Origin: Cladorhizidae sp. MBARI D1340-BT2
Taxonomy: Eukaryota; Porifera; Demospongiae; Poecilosclerida; Cladorhizidae
Direction: 5' to 3'
DNA length: 64,000 nt
Assembly (NCBI GenBank): GCA_028752905.1
Contig: JAQNBH010000010.1
Coordinates: 10,425,493-10,489,492, forward strand
Both the position numbers and the translations under genes were made by a program. Under the pieces are notes generated by a model. It saw only the letters and a program-made list of their open reading frames with translations. It was not told the DNA's origin and searched no databases. This document shows, piece after piece, positions 36,132 through 47,329 of the stretch. How positions within the stretch are numbered: position 1 is the stretch's first letter; every line of letters starts with the position of its first letter.

Positions 36132-36232
36132 CTCTAACTCAGCTTGAGAATATTGACATTGCACTGATTTTGAACAAGTTGAACTCAGTGAGACGTAATG
36201 TAAACCCATCTGCTAGCAACATGAACAAACTG
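36132..36232 (+). CDS. CAP gene exon 2, second module
   Basis: Acceptor 'tttttag|CTCTAAC', donor 'AAACTG|gtgagt', 101 bases, phase 1 to phase 0, as in the first module. Reads ALTQLENIDIALILNKLNSV then RRNVNPSASNMNKL. It differs from exon 2A by six codons, three of them amino-acid-neutral. The start phase accepts either the signal-peptide exon (15470) or exon 5A (34683). Confidence 0.85.
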
Positions 36233-39200
36233 GTGAGTTAAGTCTATCAAATCATTGTAGTGCAAGCTAATGTATATTTTTATAAATACATGTAGGTATG
36301 TGTTTATGAAATTAGGATCAGTATTATAAATATTTGTCAATGCTCTTTATTTCCTATTGAATTGTGTAAACATCAGTTCTATAGTTAATTGTTTTTTAGA
36401 CAATCACTGTGATGTTCTGTTTTAGCATTGAGTGAGAACAATATTGATTATTCACTGTTGCAGTAGCATCAGCACAAAATTGATACTTCACAAAATATTG
36501 AGTTACTAATATGACCATCTAATGGTTACCTATAGTTCTCCTTAATTACTTGTTGAGTTTCTTGCTGCCCATGAAAGTATTGCATCAGGGCATTTCTAGT
36601 CCTTGAACTCTTTGATGGTCAGTAACACATTCAAGCATCTGCACTAAATCCACATTATTTGGTGATAACACATTTATGCAATGTAGCTTCTTTTTATAAG
36701 CAACTGGCATATTCCCTTTTTACTACGAAATGGGCATAGAATAATTTGCAATACTTACCATCTGTCCCAGATCTCTTGCTGGAGTACTTGGACAGGCCCC
36801 CATGTGATGACTTTGACAACAACGTCTAGGGCTATCAGGATAAAGGCATTTTCGCAGAGGTTCATATGGGCAGCTGACCCTTCACTTTATATTTGTGCCT
36901 ACCATTATCCCAGTGGCAGTGGAGCTTCTTTGATCTTCCAGAACAATACCTCTCCTCAACAGCTTTCAGCTCCTCTCTTATCACAGTTGTCAAGACACTT
37001 CCTCCACTCATTTTCAGCTCCTCCTACTCCAATTCAATCCTCTAGATATGTTCCCGACTTCTCAGGTTACTCATTTATATAAAGAATTAACATTAACATC
37101 AATTATTCATTGAAGAACTGGCTTTTACAGATTCCTTGTTCAGATCATAGTGCATTTGAAGATAAGGTGACAATTATCATAATAGCAGTTGTTCATCATA
37201 TCTTCTATTGCTTTCAATGAACTCTCAGTTGACACAATTATACACGACTTTAGCTTCATTAGCTCTTGCAAAACTAACAGCTAGCATTTTATTACATTGC
37301 CTAAAGAATTAGGACTCAAATCTGAGCTTCTAGAAGCAATTGTTGGCCAGTTGGAAGCCTAGCTTTTAGTTGACTACCTACATTGAGACACCTAGCTCAT
37401 CTTAACTTCTGTGATAGCTCTGCTTAGAAGAGCAGAATGCAACAAGAAGATAATGTTTGTTACCACTCTCATCTGGACACTAATTATAATTTTGCTGATA
37501 GAAGAATGGGTGACCCTAATATGCATTAAGTTGCCAATGAGCTAGATTTGCTTTTTGCTGCAATACCAACACTAGGTTAAGTATCTAAAGCTTAGAAGCA
37601 CCATTGATCTGTTACTCTGTTAATCACTACCAAGCTAGCAATTTCTTTTCTCTGTATAGCTAAACTATTTCTAGAATGAAAAAAAATACTACTAAGAAAA
37701 TATTTGTCTCTCAGGTTGGTTATCCAGGGAATACACTTGTTTATCTAAAAAAAAGGTGCCTCCATCCATCTCCCCCACCATCTTCACATGCATCATAACC
37801 GGCCTTGCCCATATGGGAACACTGATATAGGCCACATTATGGGTTCGGGCATGGCCTGCTTGATAACATGGAATGCAAGTGAAATGACTTGCCATATTCA
37901 TGATAATTGTAATAACTACATATAACAATCAGTTGGTTGGTCTATTTATACATCCTTCAGTTGGTTGGGATTGATGCCATTACACACATTTAAGATACTG
38001 TTGACATTATTTATAGCTAATACCAGGTATATCTTGGAAAATCCTTCATAATTTTTGGAAAATGGTAGTTAATGACTAAGCACATGCACAGTAGAACCAC
38101 TAGTGGTCGGAAGAATATATATTGCCATTCCTGTGTACTATAAAGAGTATATCAAGTATTGATGTATATTATTCAAATGAAGATTATTCTCTGACTCTAT
38201 TATATTGATAACGGGAAGAAAAATACTTGATCAGAGTCGTGGTTTAGTTTATCTGAGGAGCTTTCACAGACCTTCATGTCTCATTTCTTAGCTGTAGACC
38301 AACAAATCTGTCCTGTCACATGGCTACCAGGTAGTTTGGAGTCATGTGACAGGAGGCTGTTGGTAGATTGGAGGATGCTCCTTGCCTTGGTCATGGTTGA
38401 GTGGTAGCATTCACATCCTTATCTCGTTACTCTCTCGCACTTTCCTTCTGCTCTGATGTTGTTCTCTGGCTAAGATAGATGATAATATATACAATATTTT
38501 TTCATGTTTTTTGTTGTTATTTGGTTGTTGTTATTGTTGTGCAGTTTCTCTGTTTCTCTATTTATCAAACATTAAAAGATTGAGACTCTAAAAAACAATA
38601 AAAATAATTTTTTAGTGTTTTTACTTGTTGGTTGTTGTTGTCCTTGTTGCTATTGTCATATTGTGGGTAAAAAGTTAATATGTCTGGAACTAACTGGTAG
38701 GTCAACAGCTTACAGGTCTGAACTTCTGTGGAGGCACCAGTGTTTGTGGTCAGAATATTTAATTCTCCACACAAAATAATTTCAAATAATTTTAAATCCT
38801 TTGTGCTATTTCTTTTCCTTAAACTATATGCTAGTCAGTACATTTTTGTTGTTGCTGTTCCTATTGCAGTTGTTTTGTTATTGAAGCTAGCCACTTGCTA
38901 AGGGTAAGAAACAGCCCACTTCATAGAGTAGGTAGTTGCTGGAGATAACTCCAGAACTATTCATGTTGTTCAATTCTATGTCACAGTTGAAGTACATTAA
39001 TTGCTGCATGGACTTCAGGCACTTTACCCAGTCATTGAGTTGAAGGTGACATCTGTTAACTTTTGGTCTCACATAATTTCTTACTAACTTTACTGATTAT
39101 GACAGTATAATAATACTTCAAGCAGGCTGCTTAATTATCACTTGCTGCTAGGCTCAACTATTAAATTGCACCAGATGTGTGTTAAACAAAGCAATTATAT

Positions 39201-39405
39201 AAAGTGCTACCTGCACTCTCTGATAGTGCTACTAACAGGGAAACTAGTTGAAGATCTACTGACATCAACGTGTACTAAATTTCATATTTTTATGTATTAA
39301 AAAATTTGTATAATTTGCATTAGGTTATGGCATCTCCAACCAAGAAGCATGCCAAAGTAGTTAATGTGATTGATTTATTCTCCATATCTTATGCTATGAT
39401 TGAAG

Positions 39406-39642
39406 GTATGGAATGAAAAGTTGGCTGCAGCTGCCCAGTTATTCTCACGGACTTGCCAAGCGAATTCTAATCCAGACAGAATTAGAAGCTTCAATACAGT
39501 GGGAGAAACATGGGGTGCTATTGGCAGTTCAACTCCTCACTACTCACTAATAATTGATGTGGCTTGGCTAAGGCAAAGGAGTTTGTACAGTTTTGAAACT
39601 AACACATGTAATCAAGATGCTGGTTGTGCCTTTTATACACAG
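39406..39642 (+). CDS. CAP gene exon 3, second module (intact)
   Basis: Acceptor 'attgaag|GTATGG', donor 'ACACAG|gtaatt'. 237 bases, phase 0 to 0, open throughout: VWNEKLAAAAQLFSRTCQ, NTVGETWGAIG, LIIDVAWLRQRSLYSFE, CAFYTQ. This is the CAP core with the GE Glu retained. The other residues of the classic CAP tetrad look replaced: no His before the GE motif, Gln where the second Glu would sit, Phe before YTQ. It should splice to exon 4C (44131), because exon 4B has no acceptor. Confidence 0.87.
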
Positions 39643-40812
39643 GTAATTTGTTCATATGTATTAGTTCAATTTGAGTGAGTTAAGAAGACTGGGTAGAATT
39701 GCTCCATTCAAGCAACCTTAAACCTTTATACTCCAGGATATACTTTTTATTATTTGAGGGCTTTGGTATCCACATAATGAATTATTAATATTTTCCCCCA
39801 CAAAAATAAGGCATCTAACCAACTTGACCTTCTCAAGGATAGTGTACATTCATGGACTCAATGCTACAGGTTTGCATTGTGTTATTTTTTAGTAGCAATG
39901 GACTCTTCAATCACCTTCCTATTTAGAAGTTTCCCCCCCAGATTTTAGCCATAATTTTGATAACTCTTAAAATAATGCATTATACAGCCTTCATGAGAGT
40001 TGTTTACTAACATATTCCAGAGTTCCCCTCACCAATTATTTTTAAAAAATGCTCCCAATGGTAGAAATTTATAGCTATATGAATTCCTCCATTCTCACTT
40101 CTAGTTCTTACACTCACAGTTCATTAAGTCTGTTCAAATTAAAATACTACATACACAGGATGAAATTTATTTTCTACATTGATTGTAAGAACTGAAATGC
40201 CATGATTAAATATTGGCACATATTTGAAAGATGATTTCTTCAATTTTTTGCCGTATGTAAGCAAACATTTATTGTTCTGTATATAATAATATATATATCA
40301 GGTATATAACAATTTTACACTGTGGAAATATAGATGTGCATGACTCAGATATGGGTTGTTGTTGCAATAATATGTAGCACACTTGCTTTTAGTTATGCTT
40401 AATACAAATTTTATATGATTAAATTATCGATTTCCTCTTTGTTAAGCAACAACATAATTTGAGTTTTTGACATGTCAGCTTTCAGTTCAGGTTTCATTTT
40501 CTGTCCCATGCACCAGACAGTTAAACATGAAACTCCTGTTGACAAATGATATGCCACTGAATGACCATTGAAATACCTAGCTAAGTCCTGAAGGTAAACA
40601 CACATGAAATGTTTTAGTAACAAATATGACTTGACTAGAACATTGTCAAGTGTCTTAATACTAGGCATGACTATAGACTTAATTAAGATTAGCAAAATAC
40701 TCAACCTGCACAGATTTGCCTAGATGTTTTGGGGGAGTGGTGAATTTATACATTTAATAATTAGATCGTCAAAGTCATTTGTAGTAAGAATATCATTTGT
40801 AGTAAGAATACA

Positions 40813-40880
40813 GTGTGTGTGTGTGTTTGAGTGTGTTTGTGTGTTTGTGAGTGTATGTGTGCATGTGTGCATGCTCAACA
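40813..40880. repeat. GT-rich microsatellite
   Basis: Interrupted (TG)n run, matching the shorter run at 30286-30341 in copy A. Confidence 0.8.
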
Positions 40881-42800
40881 ACAATTCAGTGCACATTTTT
40901 CTACTTGGTTTATTCTGTAGCTATTTTGTAACATGCTAACAAAAAGTACCACAGTTCCATCCTTCGATTCGGCATGGGACATGAAACATGGAATAATATT
41001 TTGAGCAAATTAGAGTATGTGGCTTTATTGAAGGTTGAAAAAAATTGGCACCATACTAATAAATTAACACTTACCTGACGAGTGCTGTGACACAATTAAT
41101 TATGTTTGGGGGACAAGACTTGCGCATTAGTAGTCATAAGGATGGGCATCATGAAACCATGATGGGCTTCTTCTCTATGAAAGTCCTTTACCACAGACCA
41201 TAATTACTAATCAATATGTCCCTGCCCTTTGGTGTATGAGACCTGGCTCCCAAACGTTTCACCTATCAGCTCCAGAAAATTTTCTAACATGAAAATATAC
41301 AGTATACATTAAAATTTAATTTGTGGATCATTTCTTGGATAGACACTGATGTGGAGACTGAGGTGAGTATAATTTTGACTGATACACACATATATATAAT
41401 TATATATGGATATGTGGATAGTAGCATTCAGTAGAAGTGTAGTTCAAATGATGTTGTAGAGAACTTGGCTGAGAGAGAGTGTAACAAGCAGAGAATGGAG
41501 GTGAGCTTCAAGTGAATACTTGTATGCAAGAACAAGAAAGAAAAGTGTAATGGATATGATAGATAATATGTGTACAATGTACAGGAGTTATGGGTCCAAC
41601 TTACCTACAAGACAAGCTTACCAAGCAAAAATGAAAAGCCAAAAAATTCATGGCTTTAAATGCTTTATATCATCAATAATTTAAGACCCAAAACATTTTT
41701 ATTCGATCAGAGCTGCCAGTTTCTCTAATACCCATGACATTCTGGGTCCATCTTCTATATTCAATGAGGGGCAAGTACAAATTGGACTTGAAGAAAGCGA
41801 GCTAATTTATACTCACTTTATAATTAGCTCTAATCCCTCGTGAGACAAACAATATAGCTAGCTGGTTTGAGAAACAGGCTTAGCTACTAGCTAATATTAG
41901 AAAATAGTTACCTACTCAGATAATACTAGGTATTTGCTAAATCTACCAGAAATAAAGTAATAGCTTCTCATATCTGAGCTCAGATTCCTATAAAGTCCAA
42001 AATATTCAACAACTTCCACAGCAGTTACATTGCTCTATAAAAAATATGATAAAATAATATGAAAGTTCAACATAGGTGCTACTATTGAGGCATATTTAGC
42101 TATGAGCTAAAACTCGCCAAATAGTTAGCTACATATATACTAGGCAGATATCTGAACAAAATTCGAAGTCTCTTCCGCAAGTCCATCCAAGAAACCTAAT
42201 GAAATGCTAGAATACCTTGTTCAACAAGAAGCACTATATACAAAAAGATCGAGAAACTACTTGTCTGTGGAGGTTGTGTTGTATTCCAGTAACAATATGA
42301 TCATTCTGAAATTTGATGCAGCATTAGAGTAAGAGCCTGAAGTACTGTTAACAAATGCACTACAGTAAAATAGTGCTGTCTCTGCAGCATTTCACATGTG
42401 CCCAGCACATGAACAGGATGTGGTAAAAATACAACAAAGAAAATGGTAACAATAAGAATGCCAAAATATAATAATAATACATTAATATATATAGTAAGAG
42501 TACTACTAGAGAAGTGAAATCCCTTGCTTATCTTATGCAGCGACCAGTGCTGTAGTTTTTATAAATGGGCATCATCCTACCAACAGGTTTTCTAATTTTG
42601 GCCCTCTCTGGTAAGGGTTAAGTGTGTATATCTACCATTTCAGATCTTACTTAGCTTTATCTTATTGAAACTCATATCACTCTAATCTAAATAGTGTTAT
42701 TTTCTATAGTGACATCCATAACTATTTGTAATGCTCTTAATTAAAATTTAAAAAATTCAGTTCGGAACATTTTAGTTTAGGTATGTTTAACTTCTTGTTG

Positions 42801-42910
42801 CTTGTGTGGGCTGGGACGACTGATGTGGGCTGTGTATCTACATTTTGTCCAATAATTGAACAATTCTCTTTACCAAATTCCACTACCTTCTACTGCTACT
42901 ATGGACCAGC
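42801..42910 (+). pseudogene. CAP gene exon 4B, splice acceptor deleted
   Basis: Still open and coding: LVWAGTTDVGC then VSTFCP, ending FYCYYGPA with donor 'gtaagt'. In copies A and C the exon is preceded by 'ttggtatatag'. Here 'cttcttgttg' runs directly into 'cttgtgtggg', an 8-base loss that removes the AG. The nearest upstream AGs lie 20 and 25 bases away and would shift frame. GCG is also changed to GCV. The exon is therefore probably unusable. Confidence 0.85.
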
Positions 42911-42960
42911 GTAAGTAAAACAAGAATACAAGACGATTTTTAAAAGGTCCATGATTCCAG

Positions 42961-43624
42961 ATAGATATGGGTTGCTGTTCCAGTACAGACATTTTTTTAT
43001 AACCTGTCCAGTTCATTGTAGCACAGCTAGATAGAAAAATTACAATCTGAATTAAAATGAAATGCCTTTGTACACACATAAGGCTAAAGATTTCAATTGG
43101 TTTCATTCAGACTACCACTTCTGAGCCATGGAATACTATATGCAGTGTGAGTATAGTGCACTCTAGGCATGCAAGAACCTTATATATAGCACAGATGCCA
43201 CTGGAAGTCATAGACACCTAATGGATATCCTTTCACCTTGTCACCAGCATGAGCTCCAGGGTATGTCTAACTTAACATGGAAACTACCAATACAGGAGTC
43301 AAACCACTCAGAGAGAGCTCCACTCCCTTGCTAACCTGGAGATTTACCTCTATGTGCCCGATTAATTTGTGACCACCCTGGCTTCATTGAAATTAGATGC
43401 TTCTCTTATCAGGCAAAGAAACGTAACATTCTCAGGGCCATGGTGGGAAGCATAGGCTATGATCCCTTTAAAGTCAACTGTAACCCAATGACAGCATGAG
43501 TGCATTATTTCCTTTTGGCCATACTCTGCAGCTCTGATCATCACAATTTTGCAGTTGTATTTCACTCACTTCTAGTGAGATGTACAATACTCCTGCACTA
43601 CCCAAGATCAGCTCCCATATCAAG
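42961..43624. other. Unique junction segment between copies B and C
   Basis: About 660 bp without similarity to copy A. No gene recognised. It marks where the second duplication event joined. Confidence 0.5.
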
Positions 43625-45310
43625 GCAAGAGTAAGAGCCTGAAGAACTGCTAACTTTCTTCTTAAAAAAATGCATGCCAGTAAAATAGTGCTGTCTCTGC
43701 ACCCATGGCACATGTGCCCATCTCGTGAACAGGATGTGGTAAAAACACAACAAAGAAAATGATAATAATAACAATACCAAAATATAATAATAATACATAA
43801 TAATTTTTTTTTATAATAAAGTTAGAAAAGTGAAATCCCTATTTATCTTATGCAACGACTGGCAGTGTCAGTGCTGTAGTATTTTTAAATGGGCGTCATC
43901 CTACCAACAGTTTTTTGGGGGGGGGCCCTATCTTGTAATGGTTAAGTGTTTATGTACCATATCAGATCTTACTGAGTTAGAACTCATGTCACTCTAATCT
44001 AAATAATGTTATTATATATAGTGACATGCATAACTATTTCAAATGCTCTTAGTGCATTAAAATTAAAAAAATAATTTTTCAGTTAGAACATTTTAGTTTA
44101 GGTGTGTTTAACTCCTTATTTGGTATATAGCTTGTGTGGGCTGAAAGTACTGATGTGGGCTGTGGATCTACATTTTGTCCTGTAGTTGAAGGATTCCCTG
44201 CATCAAATCCCTTTATCTTCTTCTGCTACTATGGACCAGGGTAAGTAAAACAACAATACTATAAGATTTTTTAAATGTCCGTGAATTACTATTTCCAGAA
44301 GTACATCAGCTGGAAACATGTTAATTTTAAAGTAGTATGCATTATGTATGTATGGAGGAACTCTTAGTGTCTGACTTCACCAGATGCCTTTGTGCATCTC
44401 TGTAAACACAGTGTGCTCAGAGTTGTTGTGATTCTCATGAGAGATAAGAACTATGGGCAGTGGACTTTGTGATATAATTATGCGTTTGACTGAGTATGTT
44501 GAGCTATAGAAGAACTACTCTGGTGTAAGAATAATCTGTAACATTGTATTGCACTGTAAAATTAGAGTGATGGTGTTGGTTGTAGGTGTTGGATGAAGCT
44601 ATCTCTTCTACTGAGATCCAGGTCAATAAAGTAAAGTTCATATACTTTGCCTCCGTGTCTCCAATGACTTTAAGCTTGTCTGGTTTCAAGGACTGCTTAA
44701 TGCATTGCCAATTACTCTGTCCAGATATACAATTACATGGTATTGAAACTTGGTATTACCCACCACTCTATCCGATTGGTATGACCTCAGTTTCTTCCTT
44801 CTATCACATGTACATAATGTTCCTGTTTATAAGATGCTTGCTGCATTAAAACATTATGCACCATTCTGCCCTCTTCTGAATTTTTTTAAATTTTCCCAGG
44901 CATCCTTTAACTTAAGAAGGAGTGTTGTAAGCTGCATGCATGTTAGTTGTTCTATGTTAATGTAGCTTCCCTCAGATGAGATAATGATGGTCAATTCATC
45001 TGGTAGAAGATCGTCTTATAATTTTAACTTGAGGTAAACCTCTACAGCACAGCAGAAAAAATTGTCCGTCAGATCAATCTCAGTTGAAACAATTGTTGCA
45101 GCCACAGTCTTATGTTGGGGAGTATGGTATGACACACTATATTATTATTGGTTTTACCGCTACTTTAAAAAAAGCAGCAGAAAAACGAAGTTTATGGATT
45201 ACTTAAAACTCACTTTGGTAGCATTTCAGCATTTTTTCCCCCCCCAAACACTTCGAACATGCTGTGAATCCTTTGCAAAGATATTAATTAAAACTATGAT
45301 ATTATATTTT
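43625..45310 (+). repeat. Segmental duplication, copy C (about 1.7 kb)
   Basis: Restarts at the position equivalent to about 31826 of copy A ('gagtaagagcctgaag') and runs through exon 4 to the equivalent of about 33430. It is more diverged from A than B is, with many small indels. Confidence 0.9.
44131..44240 (+). CDS. CAP gene exon 4, second module (copy C, intact)
   Basis: Acceptor 'tatatag|CTTGTG' and donor 'CCAGG|gtaagt' are both present. 110 bases, phase 0 to phase 2. Reads LVWAESTDVGCGSTFCPVVE and ends FFCYYGPG, keeping the GCG and the family's YGP block. Its last two bases (GG) plus the first base of exon 5 (T) make Gly, giving YGPGQIAGERPYQAG. It is the only exon 4 that can serve the second module. 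The following intron is 13.7 kb. Confidence 0.85.
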
Positions 45311-46200
45311 CAGGATCATGTATTTATATATCTACTTAACTATCGATCTACTTTTATTCAACACATAACTTTGTACAAAGTATATACATTCTTCATATTT
45401 TTACTACCAGAGGACTCCAAACTGTCAACTGCATGCAACCACTAATCCATATCTTAATTTAGCACAATGTATATGCCATATTGCAAAAAAAAAAGCTTTT
45501 CAAAACCACTCCCCCTATAGGCCCTAAAAAACAAACACGTATGCAAAACTGGAAATGAATGTCTCGGTAAATCTGGAGAAAATGTAAGGGCTAAAACCCA
45601 ACCTATGTGCAGAGCTCCTGATTTTTTTAACAATTCAGCTAACTCTTTACTATTTAGGATGGATCAAGAAAAAAAGCAAGTTAATGTCAGATTCTGCATG
45701 TCTTCCTTTTAAATTCCTGCACAAGTGACTCCATTTATAGTTGCAGTGTGCCTTTTCTATCTTCAAGGTTTCTGCTACCAGGAACGCTTGAATTAAATAT
45801 TAAAATGAATAGCTATAATCACATGCACACTTCTGTTCCAGAATTTGCCATACCATTTATATCCCATAGGCATCAGTTTGTTCAATGTACCAGTTCGGAA
45901 TCAGTAAGAAACACATTAAGAAATAATTCTTGGCTGCTTATCCACTACTTATTCATATCACCATCCCGAGTTTTACAAGATCATGCACACTTCTGTTCCA
46001 GAATTTCCCACCCCATAGAAATCATAGTCACAACATTTAGGTTGTTTTACTGGCATATTAGTTGGAGACCATGGAAATGCCAGCTTGAGCTTCTTAATGG
46101 TCAGGTACATATTCTAGTCAGTCAGTAGCTCCAGCTCTATGACTTGCTTTTTCTCAAATGCATCCAAACCAAGCCAATGATTCATGTACTGGTATGTTTA
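45311..46200. other. Intron sequence; direct repeat but no gene
   Basis: A segment near 45820-45845 ('catgcacacttctgttccag') recurs near 45983-46005, each followed by 'aattt-cc'. No recognisable protein. Confidence 0.4.
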
Positions 46201-46236
46201 CAAACAATACTGCTTCTTGCAAGTCTTCTGAAAGGC

Positions 46237-46740
46237 CTAAAATATATAAACCAGTAGAATCATGGCTGTATAGGTGATTGTAATCTCCCAGGTTTTGGCA
46301 TCCAAATAATTATGTGCCAATTCTTTGTAATCCATCTTTGTGACACCTTCCACTAAACTTTCTGAGTAGTTCTTAATGGAATCACTCCAAACATCCATGT
46401 ACTCATAGGGATAGATACCCCTTTGCAGTAGCTGTTGACAATTCTCTCCATCTGCCTTGTGACTTCCTATGATCTTAAAGCACAGGTTAATCAAGTGAGA
46501 GAAGAATGAACTGTTAAAACACATGTTCCTCAGGAAGAGAGAGATGCACTCTCCATGTTGTTGGAAATATATGAGATCTTAACCACTAAGCATTGGAGAT
46601 TGTCTGGGTGGTGTGTATCATAGCGTGTAATATAGAAGCGGCAGTTCTGACCCACCTTTCCATTGCTTTCTTGGCACACTTTTATGAAATGTGGCACAGA
46701 TGAAGAGTTTATAAAAGGCGATCCCAAAGATGTTCCATGA
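46237..46740 (-). mobile_element. Fragment like B-family polymerase proteins of invertebrate repeats
   Basis: Minus strand 46524-46237 reads MCFNSSFFSHLINLCF, then LLQRGIYPYEYMDVW, then YKELAHNYLDAKTWE. This follows the order 'LNSSLDKL ... LLRKGVYPYEYMDSW ... DYEHAQKVW'. That order is common in uncharacterised invertebrate proteins related to protein-primed type B DNA polymerases, such as those of Polinton-like elements. A second minus frame (46727-46530) lies directly upstream and may be its N-terminal continuation. No catalytic motif is present, so it is a fragment of unknown origin. Confidence 0.5.
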
Positions 46741-46788
46741 AAAATGACCCAGCACCTCAGTTTCTAGAATCCCTTACGGTGTGAGAAC

Positions 46789-46809
46789 CCCCCCCCCCCC
46801 CCCCCCCCA
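46789..46809. repeat. Poly-C tract
   Basis: About 21 consecutive C. A second C-rich tract lies at 47141-47157. Confidence 0.9.
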
Positions 46810-47329
46810 CTGGCTGTGAAGTCCACCCTTTTAATTGGATTCACCCTTTTAATTCGGTACTCCTCCTTTTCAATTGGGTCCAACCTTTGAAATGTTAATA
46901 AGCGGTGCTTTCACAAAACTTCTAGCTAATTACAGCTACAATGGTGTAAACCATATCATGGACTACATCTACAGTGAAACTGTGTTTGTTATTTTGTGGT
47001 TTGTTAAAATTTATTAAAGTAGACAGCTGCATGATTTCATGTGGTGAGCACGCAAAAGATTCAAGTATGCCTGGTACGTCCCAGCAAACATAGAGATAAC
47101 TTAAAAAGGCAGACTAGAGCTGCCAGGCTCTGACTTATCCCCCCCCCCCTTCCCCCCCTAAAAAGCAAAGAAAGAGACCAGTTACCTTCAGATTCTTCTG
47201 CTCAGGTAGTAATGATCTAGCCTAGATGGTCTTTACATAATGTGTTAATGCCATATTTTTAAGGTTATGCTATGTTGCAAAATGACCCTTTGGAAGTTGA
47301 GCCTGGTGTTGAGGTCAATTCTATCTTTA

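Larger units (their letters stand above)
36085..42960 (+). repeat. Segmental duplication, copy B (about 6.9 kb)
   Basis: Direct, same-strand copy of 25250-32430, with intron similarity as strong as exon similarity. It ends just after exon 4B, within 'gatttttaaaaggtccatgattccag'. Confidence 0.93.
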
